From NCBI GenBank assembly GCA_916610825.1, contig OU744450.1, forward strand, positions 26,952,350 to 27,016,349: a stretch of DNA of 64,000 nucleotides, written 5' to 3'. The position numbers and the translations under genes are program-made. The notes under the pieces are model-generated. The model did not search any database. It was not told the DNA's origin and saw only the letters and a program-made list of their open reading frames with translations. Below are positions 12,456 to 24,900 of this stretch, piece by piece. Source of the stretch: Haliclystus octoradiatus. Lineage: Eukaryota > Cnidaria > Staurozoa > Stauromedusae > Haliclystidae. Each line of letters begins with the position of its first letter. The stretch's first letter is position 1.

Positions 12456-13720
12456 GGTAGAGACGAATGGTCACCCTATACAGTCTCTGACGTCACATCT
12501 CCAAAACGAGGTCACTATTAAGATTGAAGTCTTTCTATATTTGGACTTCTGGAGTCAAATCCGAAATAATATTTGAAAGATCTTGTCGAACTGTCATGGC
12601 GATAAAACAGTTTTTCTAACAACTGTCACCAACTTTGACTTTATTTACAATCAAATTTTTCTTACATATTTTGCAATTTTTGTAGTGCTACTTTATTGAA
12701 CCTTGCATCAACATTGTTGATGTTAAGTTTTATATGATGTACAAGTAATTATTTATTTGGAACAATTTTTCACATACTGGAAGCCAAACTTCATCCTCCT
12801 TCCTGTCAAGGCCGTTTTCATACCAGCTCAAACATCAAAGCTATGCATTATATATGGTGTTATACGTTTGATAAGTATTCAAGCAATTGTAACAAAATGA
12901 ACAGTGTTTACATTTCACTTTTGTTTTGAAATAAATTGATTCGTGAATAGGAGTGATCCCCACAAAAAAGATGGCGTGTTTAAGTTTTGACATAAATCAA
13001 ATAAGTATCAAATTATGAATCAGATATTTTCGAGTAAATATGTTAGTTTAATTTTTCTCACTATCGATTGTTATTGGAGGGAAGTAAAACCGTGTTTCTA
13101 TAGGCATTGCCTGTTATTTGGTCACTTGTGACATCCAAATTAAATTTCTTTCGCTTTCTTTTCAAAAAGTTGTGGTAAAATAGTGGCGCCAAAAGGCGCG
13201 CTTTCTCGAACTGAATGCTCACTCATTATAATAGTTCCTTGCAATCATGGATATGATCCTATAAATTACCTGAGTAGTATAGTAATAAAGCCGAAAACAT
13301 TATTTGTAGAAATTAGAGATAATATCTTGCTATAATAGACTTGAAAATAGTCCAATCTGTAGGCATTAATTGTTACGTCGCTTTCTAAATTCTGTCTTCA
13401 TAATCAGTCTTACAAATAAATTGAATAATAAATACGTAGCATCAGTACAGCAAAATATCCCATTTTACAAAACTTAAATCCATCGACAACAAAAACAAGT
13501 AATCTATTTAATAATTATTCCAAATCAATTGGCGGTATGCTGACAAAATAAAATGAAGGACATTTGTTAAAATTGTGGACCGCCATGCCAGTCAAATAGT
13601 TTGATTGAGTTGTGAGTGAATTCGGATTTGATGAGATTCAAAGGAAATACAATCCAAAGGGTAGTCTCGTTTTGGAGATGTGACGTCAGAGACTGTATGG
13701 GGTGACCATTCGTCTCTACC
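12456..13720. mobile_element. 1265-bp inverted-repeat DNA transposon (family C), 9-bp TSD
   Basis: The ends are near-perfect inverted repeats of about 55 bp. The left end starts GGTAGAGACGAATGGTCACC and the right end finishes GGTGACCATTCGTCTCTACC. The exact 9-bp duplication TTACTTTAT flanks it (12447-12455 and 13721-13729). Each inverted repeat contains the palindrome TGACGTCA, the consensus CRE/ATF site. No transposase frame is visible. GG-starting ends with a 9-bp TSD suggest a Merlin-like or Mutator-like origin, which is inference. Confidence 0.9.
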
Positions 13721-13729
13721 TTACTTTAT

Positions 13730-14537
13730 TTGAAGTCGTATGATCCTAGCCTGCTCGCAGACTCACTGTCAGATCGAAACTTTGAGAAATAGTAGAATAT
13801 TGGCAATCTTTGCAGGACGGTCCCCCCTTAGGATCCTCAGGGGATATTAGGAGTATGTGCTGAACAGTAATTCCCAGCAAAATTACTTGCACATAGTAAT
13901 TAACATGGAATACAGTAATATAGACGTAGCATTCGCAATTCGGTGTTCCCATAAAGAGTGCATCATTGTAGGCCATTGTAGTTGCGCGCCATTGTGGTTT
14001 TATAGTTCGATGAAAATTGAGTCAATGTCATAGGCTTCATTCGATGACTCGAAATGTTATTAACCCGATTATGATGCGTCAGATGTTAAATAAATATAAT
14101 AAATGCGGAGGAAATTATAGAATATCTATGTTTGCTAGATATTGAATGCCGCTCATCTCATATTTCGTTTGATGGAAAGTGATTTATTCATTGTAATTGT
14201 TACTTGGGTACATTTGAGGCCTTGAAGACAAATGCGTACATAGTAGATATTATATAGTATGAAGTGCAAAGTAAATACAGCATTATGAAAGGAAAGTAGC
14301 AAATACTACTATCCCACGGATAGATAAAAGGGCTATAGAATTATACCTTACGCATGTACGTTTTACACGTAAATGTCGCTTGACGATCTTTATAAAACGT
14401 GAAAACCGCAACCGGTCACTGGTTATTGTACGACACTGATGTATACTCAATGTGCTTTTTAATGATGTTCAAAACTCATATTATCTGATATGCTATAACG
14501 ATGACATCATTGTAGTTGATCACGCGATCGTACTGCA
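13730..14537. other. Intergenic region upstream of the coiled-coil gene
   Basis: No gene or repeat was recognised. A TATAAAA at 14391-14397 is the only promoter-like motif. The ORF-like stretches look like chance. Confidence 0.4.
14391..14397 (+). promoter_or_regulatory. Possible TATA box
   Basis: TATAAAA lies about 145 bp before the ATG at 14538 and is the only good TATA match nearby. A transcription start 25-30 bp downstream would give a 5' UTR of roughly 115 bp. Confidence 0.3.
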
Positions 14538-15485
14538 ATGGCTTCATCGAATCCATCGCAACGTGAAAATCATAACAGCAATCGTGAATATTCAATGGAT
14601 GATTTTAGAATAAATGCCAAGATGACATTGTTGGATTTAGAAAGACATTGTAAAACAAGAAAAATACCTCAACATCGATTGAGACAGGAATTATCTGAAT
14701 TCCAAAAACAAGAATCGAATAGTATTACTGGTCTTCGAAGAGAAACAAGAAGTTTAAAACGTGAGTTAGATTTATTAAAGAAAAGCACAGGAAAATCATA
14801 CCAGCCGCTAAAGGAGAAAACGAAGAAGCGAAGTAATGCTAGCATTATATCTACAACAACGATGACAAAATACCAAGGAATGCCACAAGAAGGAAAAACT
14901 AACGAATCTGTAAACCAAGAACTTAAAACCAGCTCAACAAACAAAAGAGGGACGGGTAAAAAGTCACAGAGAATCCAGAGTGAAAAGATTTTGCCACCAG
15001 TTCAAAGTTGCGTCAAATCGATGAAATATATATCGGCGGACGACGCAAAGAACAATGCTATATCAAATCATCAATTAAAAGAAAACAAGGCAGAGGCAGA
15101 TAGTGTGAAGATTGTTCCTGTAGAAAAAGAAATCATCCCACCAAATGTCACAGTTACTTGCAACGTAACAACTGAAGATAACGATAAACAGAAACAAATA
15201 CAAACAACATATAGCTCGTGGTATACTAACATTGATGACGCTAAAGCAACTGTCAATCGTCGTCTTGGTAACGATTCCTCTGCTTTCGCTTCTGGTGGGG
15301 GTGACTCCCCTGACATTACACCGTTCCTATATGCCCCACCAGATGGATTACCTAGAACAATGTATTTACTACCAGACAGCGATAAAATATTTACGGAGGC
15401 AAAGAAGGCAAGATATTTAAGAAAGCCTGGAACAAAATTAGATCCAATAGACAAAGAATTAGACATCAAAGAGATATTTGGATAG
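14538..15485 (+). CDS. Unrecognised intronless coiled-coil protein, 315 aa
   Basis: I do not recognise this protein. It is one uninterrupted frame of 315 residues starting at ATG 14538. Residues about 28-100 are charged and helical (TLLDLERHCKTRK, RQELSEFQKQ, LRRETRSLKRELDLLKK) and probably form a coiled coil. The middle is Lys/Ser/Thr-rich and looks disordered. The last 90 residues look folded or motif-like: SSWYTNIDDAKATVNRRLG, a Gly/Ser linker, FLYAPPDGLPRTMYLLP and the ending DPIDKELDIKEIFG. There is no signal peptide or membrane segment. Its length and non-repetitive, protein-like composition make a real gene likely. It converges on the 3' end of ACTR5. It could be a lineage-specific or fast-evolving cytoskeletal or ciliary protein, but that is a guess. 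Confidence 0.75.
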   Translation: MASSNPSQRENHNSNREYSMDDFRINAKMTLLDLERHCKTRKIPQHRLRQELSEFQKQESNSITGLRRETRSLKRELDLLKKSTGKSYQPLKEKTKKRSNASIISTTTMTKYQGMPQEGKTNESVNQELKTSSTNKRGTGKKSQRIQSEKILPPVQSCVKSMKYISADDAKNNAISNHQLKENKAEADSVKIVPVEKEIIPPNVTVTCNVTTEDNDKQKQIQTTYSSWYTNIDDAKATVNRRLGNDSSAFASGGGDSPDITPFLYAPPDGLPRTMYLLPDSDKIFTEAKKARYLRKPGTKLDPIDKELDIKEIFG

Positions 15486-15941
15486 GATTATATGATATAG
15501 ATACCGCAGTGCTGGATATAGCGTATATACAAATATCTACGTTTGATAAATGAGAACATTTCATGTGCTCGTATGTATATGAGTGATATTGAACAGTGCA
15601 GAGTAAGACAACACACCCAAAACAGATGATATTGCATGACAATGGCATTAATAGAAGAAATCAACCAAAGCACAAGCCTTTTTCGGTTGTTTGGCAGACT
15701 ACAATATTCATAAGAAAACTTTTGAAAAAGGATTCAAGACAGTATACATAAAATAGATTAAAGTAATAGACGACATTAAGCGCCATTTTTGAACACACTC
15801 GAAAATGGTATTCGACTCCCTGGTTAGGCCATGGGTTAGGCTTCGGAGTAACTGGACCAATAGAGTTAAAAATGCCGGATAAATTAGTTATGCCACACAT
15901 ACAGTATCTAACACTGTATGGTGAACATAACAACAATCAAT

Positions 15942-15947
15942 AATAAA
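15942..15947 (+). terminator. Possible polyadenylation signal AATAAA
   Basis: This plus-strand AATAAA lies about 455 bp after the stop of the coiled-coil gene and just before the opposing ACTR5 stop codon. It would imply closely abutting or overlapping 3' UTRs of the convergent genes. Confidence 0.35.
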
Positions 15948-15961
15948 GTTTAAACCCTTTT

Positions 15962-18900
15962 CTATGTTGGTGTTGGAAAATATATATTAGAAGCCGAATG
16001 GTCCTTGAGATACTCGAACCCCAATTCATCGTAATTCTGTCGCGTAATTGATGATTGTGTTATGTTATTTGATTGGCTAGCAAAGTCACGTGCCCCATAC
16101 CAAGCATCGAGAACTGGATTAGCTGCAACCAAACATTAAGAAACCATGAGAATGTGGTCATGTGACCAATAGAAAACGATATTGAGACTAATAACTGACA
16201 GATACTCACTCGCCATTGTGATTTCAAAATGAGATTGGAAAGGTCGGATAGCAAGTATTTCTCTCTTAAGACGATCAGCAAATCCAGGATAGGAAGAACC
16301 ACCACCAGTCACAAACACATTCTGAAATCAATCAAATTATGCAAATGTATTCGCTAATTGAAGATCTATAGAACAATCAACAGAGCGTGTTATTTGAACT
16401 ACAACTTAAACACGATGACTGAGTGATTAATATATGTACATATCTGTAGAAAATAAAGTCAACGACTAGATGCGGCCTCTGTTACTCAGAGTGCTCGGAG
16501 AGTCGTTGACTTTATTTCTGTACTGCTCTGTATATTTGCATCGAGCACTCTACTGATGTTTTGCCACCAATAATGTTATATACATAATTGTAAAAATATC
16601 CACATGCAAGCAAGCACAGAAAAATGATCTTCGTTTAAACACAGTCGGGATGATACATGATGGCTATGCATTTGAAATGCATACCAGAAAATCTGTCATT
16701 AGATAATTCGTTTCACAACCCATTCAATGGTGCGGTAAAGTACTAATGTTGATCATCTAATCATGCGCACTAGACACTCTCGTGAGGTAGAAACCAACGC
16801 ACCAATTAGATCGCACACATTTTCTATCTGACTAAAATTATCTTCCCTCCCTGAAACCTTCTGTTTTATCTGAGGTAAGATAGACCATAAATCAAGATAT
16901 ACCTTGACCAATCGTTGTTGTTCATCTGTTGTGAATTTGTTTAATACAAACTCAATCGTTTCTGTTAGACCAGCCTGCTCTAAACCAAGAAGACTCGGTT
17001 GATAAACTATTTCAGCCACCCTATATATAAACACAGAACAGTAGATCAAATTATTTGTAACCAATTAAACTAATGGATGAAATTAATGTGATAAGGGCCG
17101 CCGAGAGGAGGAGTGGTCGATTAATAAGGCTGCAAGGTTTTCTGGTACATTTTGTGAATGTGAGCGGCCTCGGTAGCGGAAGGATTTTTCAAAAAATTTC
17201 ATAGTTGAGCAGGAAAACATTTTTTTATGATATTTTGCAAATATCCTCAGGGCTCGAACTTTTTTTCTGCGGCCCTGAATGTGATGATGATATCTGATTT
17301 TAAATTTACCTTATTCGTTCTGTTCCTAATCGTAATTGATAATATATCGCCCAGTCGCTTTCACTTGTTAAATTTGATCTGTTGAGAAGCGAAGCAAATT
17401 AATTCAACATTCTGATATCATCATTAAAACATTACATAACATATATATGTATATCAAACACAAACAGAATATGTTCAACGATGCAATGTCCCTCATAAGA
17501 AACGTCAGTTTTATTCTATATGCTAAATCACAAACATCAAGGCAGGTTAATGATTTCAAATGGATCAGGGACCTCAAACGATCGATTACATACCCGCTTC
17601 AGCGCCAAAACTATATATTTTTAAAAATTCAACTTACAAAAACTGGCTGTCGTTTTGACTTAAAATGTTTTCGATTTCAGCTAATCGGTCTTGTTCCCCA
17701 TCAGAATCACTTTCATCACGACTCTGGAAATATTAAAAATCGTTTATTTATATGTTTATGATTTCAACTGTATCATTTTTATTATATGATAATTATTATC
17801 ATCAATTATAACACTAACAATGTATTTATAGACTTCCCAGTCTTCATCGTTCATTCCGAAGGTATCTTCTTTTGTTTTCTTTTGAGTTTTGCTGGCTGAA
17901 ATGAATGATATTATTATTATACAGTTGAAATAATTGGTTTTCACTTAACTTTTATTTAGTTTATGAAAAACTTTTTGCTGAATAAATTTGATAAGAAGAC
18001 AAGCGATAGAATAGACGTAATTTTGCAACGTTTCGTCGTATACTAGTATGACATCTCTGCTTTTATTTATTTGTAGAAAACAAAATATATTTAAGTTCTC
18101 TTTTTTACAGGCATACAATTTTAAACATTGTCTAACTTTCAAGGTTGCCAAGAAGGACGAGGCTACAAAATATCAAACTGATATCAATGCAATGATATGC
18201 TACAATAATAATAATAATAATTAGCGTCTGTTTCAATTGTTCAAATAATTATATATTAACCGTGACATTTCTTACACTTTCCATCGTGAGCCAATTTTGA
18301 TAAAATTCTCATCCGTTCCTTGAAGGCGTGACTTTTTCGTACACCTAATTCTTGTCGGCGTTGAAGTCTTTTGCGGCGAGTATCTAGTATTTCCTTGAAC
18401 GATAAAATGACAAAGAAATAATTATTCACAGAAAGATACCGTTTTGTAATGGGAACAAAAATTTAATACAATGATTCCAGATTATTTTTTAATTCAATTA
18501 AATCAATTTGAAAGATAGGAATCCAATAACATACAATTCTATTTCAAGATCTACATTTTTAAACAGGGACTAGTCATCCAAATTATAATATGTACGAGAA
18601 TAAAAGAAGAAATGAGATATAAGTAAATGTTGTTGTCATGTTTTAGTAGATATATTTATCATCAGCTACGCGTTTATCAATTGAATTGATTATATCTTCA
18701 AATAAAGTGTTTTATACATTCTAATGTACTACTGTACAATGAATAATTAAAACAACATTCATAATAACTGTTTCTTGTAAGATTAGTCGGCCTTCTTAGC
18801 TTTAATATGTATCACATGTTTTAGGAATACAAAATAGATTGTTGACTTCAGAACCCATTACACAATGTTACTGATACACAGCACAGTTACACCTCTAATA

Positions 18901-21900
18901 GCAGCCACCTGTCTATAGTGGTCCCAACCCATTACACAATGCTACTGATACACTGCACAGTTAAACCTCTAATAGCAGCCACCTGTCTATAGTGGTCCCA
19001 ACCCATTACACAATGTTACTGATACACAGCACAGTTAAACCTCTAATAGCAGCCACCTGTCTATAGTGGTCCCAACCCATTACACAATGCTACTGATACA
19101 CAGCACAGTTAAACCTCTAATAGCAGCCACCTGCCTATAGTGGTCCAAACCCATTACACAATGTTACTGATACACAGCACAGTTAAACCTCTAATAGCAG
19201 CCACCTGTCTATAGTGGTCCCAACCCATTACACAATGTTACTGATACACAGCACAGTTAAACCTCTAATAGCAGCCACCTGTCTATAGTGGTCCCAACCC
19301 ATTACACAATGCTACTGATACACTGCACAGTTAAACCTCTAATAGCAGCCACCTGTCTATAGTGGTCCCAACCCATTACACAATGTTACTGATACACAGC
19401 ACAGTTACACCTCTAATAGCAGCCACCTGTCTATAGTGGTCCCAACCCATTACACAATGCTACTGATACACTGCACAGTTAAACCTCTAATAGCAGCCAC
19501 CTGTCTATAGTGGTCCCAACCCATTACACAATGTTACTGATACACAGCACAGTTAAACCTCTAATAGCAGCCACCTGTCTATAGTGGTCCCAACCCATTA
19601 CACAATGCTACTGATACACAGCACAGTTAAACCTCTAATAGCAGCCACCTGCCTATAGTGGTCCCAACCCATTACACAATGTTACTGATACACAGCACAG
19701 TTAAACCTCTAATAGCAGCCACCTGTCTATAGTTGTCCCAACCCATTACACAATGTTACTGATACACAGCACAGTTAAACCTCTAATAGCAGCCACCTGT
19801 CTATAGTGGTCCCAACCCATTACACAATGCTACTGATACACAGCACAGTTAAACCTCTAATAGCAGCCACCTGCCTATAGTGGTCCCAACCCACTACACA
19901 ATGTTACTGATATACAGCACAGTTAAACCTCTAATAGCAGCCACCTGTCTATAGTGGTCACTCCGAAAATATCCCAAAGAGTAATATTCTATCAAACAAT
20001 CCCTGTACATAAGCACCACCTGTCTGTAGCAGTCAGTCTCTTTAGATCATCTTTTTGTTGTTGTTGCATTTATCCACAAGCCGCGTAAGCTATTAGCTTC
20101 ATTCCATTGGGTGGTTGGTATGTTTGTGAGTGTGCTTATCGAGGTGTGTGTGAGTTGTAATGGCTGGATGGATGCCCTATCTGGCGCCAACCAAGTCAGG
20201 GATTGAGCCCAAGACCATGCGGACCGAGGTCCAACGCCACTTTGTTATTATAATTATACAGGATACACATTTCAAAGAAATTGCATTTTTTGTTGTTGCT
20301 TTTATCATGTAACCACAAATAGGGTAAGCTTGTAGTTTTTCCCTGTTTTTTCTCTCTGCTTCACTTTTTTCAACAGCGTACCTGCCAGGAAATGAACGCA
20401 AGACCCTATAGGCTGAGGCTCAATTGAAGGCAGTCCATCTGTAGAACATCACTAACTAATAACAACAACCACATTAAAAATTGGTACACAATAAATGAAC
20501 CACTAACATTTCTTTCGTTTCTGAGTGTGTTAAGCCATTCTTCAATTTCAGTCTCAGTCATGGCTTCAAAAGAGGCTGAGTTTTGACTGTCCTCGTTATA
20601 ATCTTTAACAGAAGACTACAAATAAAATAAATCAAGAGTTTCTTGAAACAATGAATTGCAAATTGTTATCATTTACATGTTAATTATTAATAGTATGTAA
20701 CCAATCAAAAGAGATAATGCATAATACAGTAACAGACTGTGTGCACTGGTGCCTCAGTGGCAAAGTGCCTGCATTCTGTGCGGGAGGCAGGGGTTCGATT
20801 CCTCATCGGTGGTGAACACTTGTTTATCGTTAGTTACTAATTATTTGTATATATAAATGGGTCAAGTCATCCAATAAACATAAATAAAGACTCATAGTCA
20901 TTGATTGACTGTAAAATGTAATATTATTATATTAGATTCATCCTGCAAACATCGGCCATTGTCCACATATAAATACAATTCAATATTTGTGTGCGAAGCC
21001 CTAAATCCAGACATGCTGATACGCTACGTAAAATAGCGATCTCAAGAAAGCCATACATTGAGAGAGATAGTCAGCACAAGTATTAATAGTTGTAGCACAT
21101 AGACAGTCACATTGTAGGCTAAAATATTTGCTACACAATAAACACCACAAATCACGGTCAGACATAGCCGACAAAGAAACTTATAAATACGACAATTCAC
21201 GACACAAAAGATCAAGATATTACTTCCCCATAGTCAGCAGATCAAGAAAATCTAAACAAGCGAACTCTGCATCTGAGCTACAAAATATTGAGTCTACCTC
21301 TTGGCTTGATTGTGATATTTCAATTGGTTTGATGTTGCGTTGATTGACAGATGCCGTCAGCTCATCTACTTCATATTGTAATTCCTATTGAGAAAATCTC
21401 TCAGCTGTGATATAATGAAAGTGAGATATATATTTTTTGTCTTTGTATTTATCATTTTATTACCACCCACGAACCGGGTAAAGCAGTAGTTGGTTAGTTG
21501 GTTAGCTTTGTATGCCCTCCCTTTCGCCAGCCAATAGTACTCCAGCCAGGAATTGAACCCAAGACCCTGCGCCTTGAGGGAAGATATCAAATGCCCTAAC
21601 CATTATTATCATGGCATGTTCCCCGCCTTACAAGATATGTTAATAGCTTTTCAAACATGTTTGTTTAAGAGACAACTTACTTCAACCGTTTCTAGATTGA
21701 CTTTTTTCAACTGATTCTGAATTCAATAAACAGAACATAAAATTAATCATCTCAACATTTCAAGATAACATTTCTACAATGAGACCCACTCAACTACAAG
21801 TTAACATTGCAAGCGTATAGCTTTGATCCAATCATCTCAACAATCAGGAAAGAGATTCGTAACGGGGATTTCATTTGTACCTTGATGGTTCTCTTGTCAG

Positions 21901-24900
21901 CTGATAACTTGTTCAACACTTCTGTTAATATTTCAAGACGTGCAACATCTTTAGCAAGCTATAAGAATCAACAAACGAAAACATTGTTTAAAATAACCAT
22001 CCGTAATTAAACTTTACAGACAAATGGTTACAAGATCTTCAGGAAGTGACTGCTGTCAAGAGAGCTGCCAACAAAAACTTCAGCTGATTGGTGAATCGCC
22101 TTTTTACTTTCAGAATGCGTGCTAGGGATATAGTTTAAGCATAGAGTAATAAACACGTTGTTCTACATAACCAATGGTTTCCTGAAATGTTGGGGTTGGT
22201 TTACAGACTATAGGAATGAAGTGATGGAAAAAGAATTCTGGCCATTGATTACAGCTGTAAAACAATTACACTAAGTGGCAAGGGAGATACATATACCTTA
22301 TCAGCTTTCCGTTTTGCATTAAGCTCTTGCAGGCGCCGTCCTTGTCTTATCTTTCTTTCTCTGTCTTTTTCCTTATCAATTGCACAATTTTTCATGATAT
22401 CAATGTACGGCAGTTGAAGTATATGCTCATTCTTGTCAACGAAATCATTCCGCCTCCATTTATCTAGCTCATGAGAATAGTCATGTGCAACATACGTGTG
22501 TCTCTCAACTAGTTCTTGTGATCGTGATAATGTAATATCGTTTGTATGTTGAGGGTATTTCAATTGCAAAATACGATGCATAAGAGCCATGGCGTTAGAG
22601 CCACCAACGTTGATTCTAAATTACAAATGAAAAGCAAAATTATAATAAATAAAGACTTATCAATGTAGCATCATATCACAACTATACATCCTCCAAATCA
22701 TGGGAACACACAATTTCCGTCAACCAATTCCGTCAACAATCAGTTAATTAATCAAAGCTCATGTTCAAACTGAAATGTTTTGGAGATCATAAAATCTACA
22801 TGAATTTCACTAGTGAAATAGTCCATAAACGTTAATCCTCATTTTCATGAAATATTCATATTCGATTTTTCCTGTGAACAGCTCATGAGTTGCCATGAAA
22901 AGTTCATAAATTTCCAAAAAAGTTCTCGAATCGCTAGTACCTGCGACAATGCTGTGGTACCATTTTACCATTTAAAACTGGTAGAACATGAACAGTGCTA
23001 TAACCAATCGAAATAATTAATGCATCTTGGGCTGATGGCAGGTTTTTCTTGAGACTAAACAAACTGTCAATTCCATAAGATATTGAAGGGACATTGTAGC
23101 AATCAAAAAGCAACTCTGACATTTCTGGAAAGAATATAAAATAAGGCATTAATCAAATTTTATAGTTTGAAAGAAATTAAATGCAATACTCTAGTACAGT
23201 CGAACTTGGTTAATAAAACCCAAAACAGGACATTATCCGGGTGGGATATTATCCAAATTGCGAAAAAACAAAGGAATTCTGTTCATTGCAAACAAATTTT
23301 ATTAAATCAAAGTACGTACAATGATCGCAAAATTCTTCCTGTGTACTGTTTATTTTACCATGACTTTTATGAAGCGTGCAATGTAATATAGTACTCATGC
23401 GTTGATAACACTTGTACACATGATCTACGTCACAACCACATGAACTCAGTTCGTTTTCGTTTACGAGAAGACATTTTAAAAGTTTGTCATTGACAGAGTC
23501 GTTTTGCAGTAAGGAAAGTAGAGTAGGCTACATTAATGTTCAAAGCTATTTCGAGTCACAAACAAACAAAGATGTTTATTTGTGGTGTTAAAATTTTAAT
23601 CTTATTTGAAACGATTAATGTCATGTACAATATCAAGTTCGAAGTGATGATAATTTTCCCAACAAAGGTAAACGCTCATTTGTTTACAAATTCAAAACAA
23701 CGGGAAATTAAATTAGTCTCATGACAAAATAGGGCTGTGGAAGCGGGATATTAAACAAGATTTATAGGAGATAGATGTGTAAATTGAGTCTTACTTTGCC
23801 GGCAGCAGTTTGGATTGCAGACTGCTTCAGTCAACAGCATCGGATGAGATATTAAGGATTCATCAGACATGCCAAGATTCGTAAAAATGTAATCAAACAC
23901 TTGCTCCTAATAATTAAACAATCAAAATGAATAAAATTCCAACATCTACTTGATGCATATGATCAACATGCAATAATTTAGTTCCTTTAACTGAACATAA
24001 TTTCTTATTAAGGAGAAACTTCCTCTGATCATGAATCGTATTAGATAATAGCCTAATATTACTTAACTTCAATTAATTACATATAATATAACCGATAGTC
24101 ACACCGTAAACACAAGCGCTTGTTTATTTGGGGGACATGAACAGATTTACAGACAAATGCAAACATGTGTGCACCAACGAGGAATCAACTCCGGCCCCCG
24201 CACAGATTGCGCACACTCTGCCATTGAATAATCAATATTGATTGAAATTGATCAAAGGCTTAAGTAAAAAGTTAACAAAGCAACATGAAATGATATATCC
24301 TTCTCTTTAAACCTCGGCAAAATGTGGTCCATCAAGTGTTTACTGACAGATTTTTATCATCACTGTTTTCATGAACTTTAAAAAACTTAGCCTATTCACA
24401 TGTTATAGATGTTGATGAATGTGGTTGAGCATTACCTATCATTAGGCGTACTATAGTTCAACTTGAACCTCTACGAAAACATCTCATGAAAGAAGTAAAT
24501 TTTTTTGCAGGGCAAACGGAAGAGGTTACTAAGGATTACCTGGGCATCAAAATGAGTAACAACGTCATTATCAAATTGCGTTTTTATATTCCATTTAATG
24601 TTGTCAAGGTTCGTGATTTCATTTCCAACTTGAAATCTACCAGCTTCCAATTCCTATTTATAAAAAATAAACACTTACAAACGAATAAGTAAGTAGGTGA
24701 AAATTCATTTAGATTGACAATTTCATATAATAAACTCACCATTGAATGTCTCACATGATCTTACTAACAACAGCAAACCTTTGTATATATGTGTAATAAA
24801 TTAACTAACAAGGGTAGGTTAGCCATGACTGGATAGTCCACCCACACGAAAATATTCACCTGGTTCATGAACAGTTCATGAACATCAGAACACCTTATAA

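Noticed and set aside
20746-20830. Functional tRNA gene
   Set aside because: A- and B-box-like segments are present, but acceptor and anticodon stems do not pair and diverged copies occur elsewhere, so it is a SINE.
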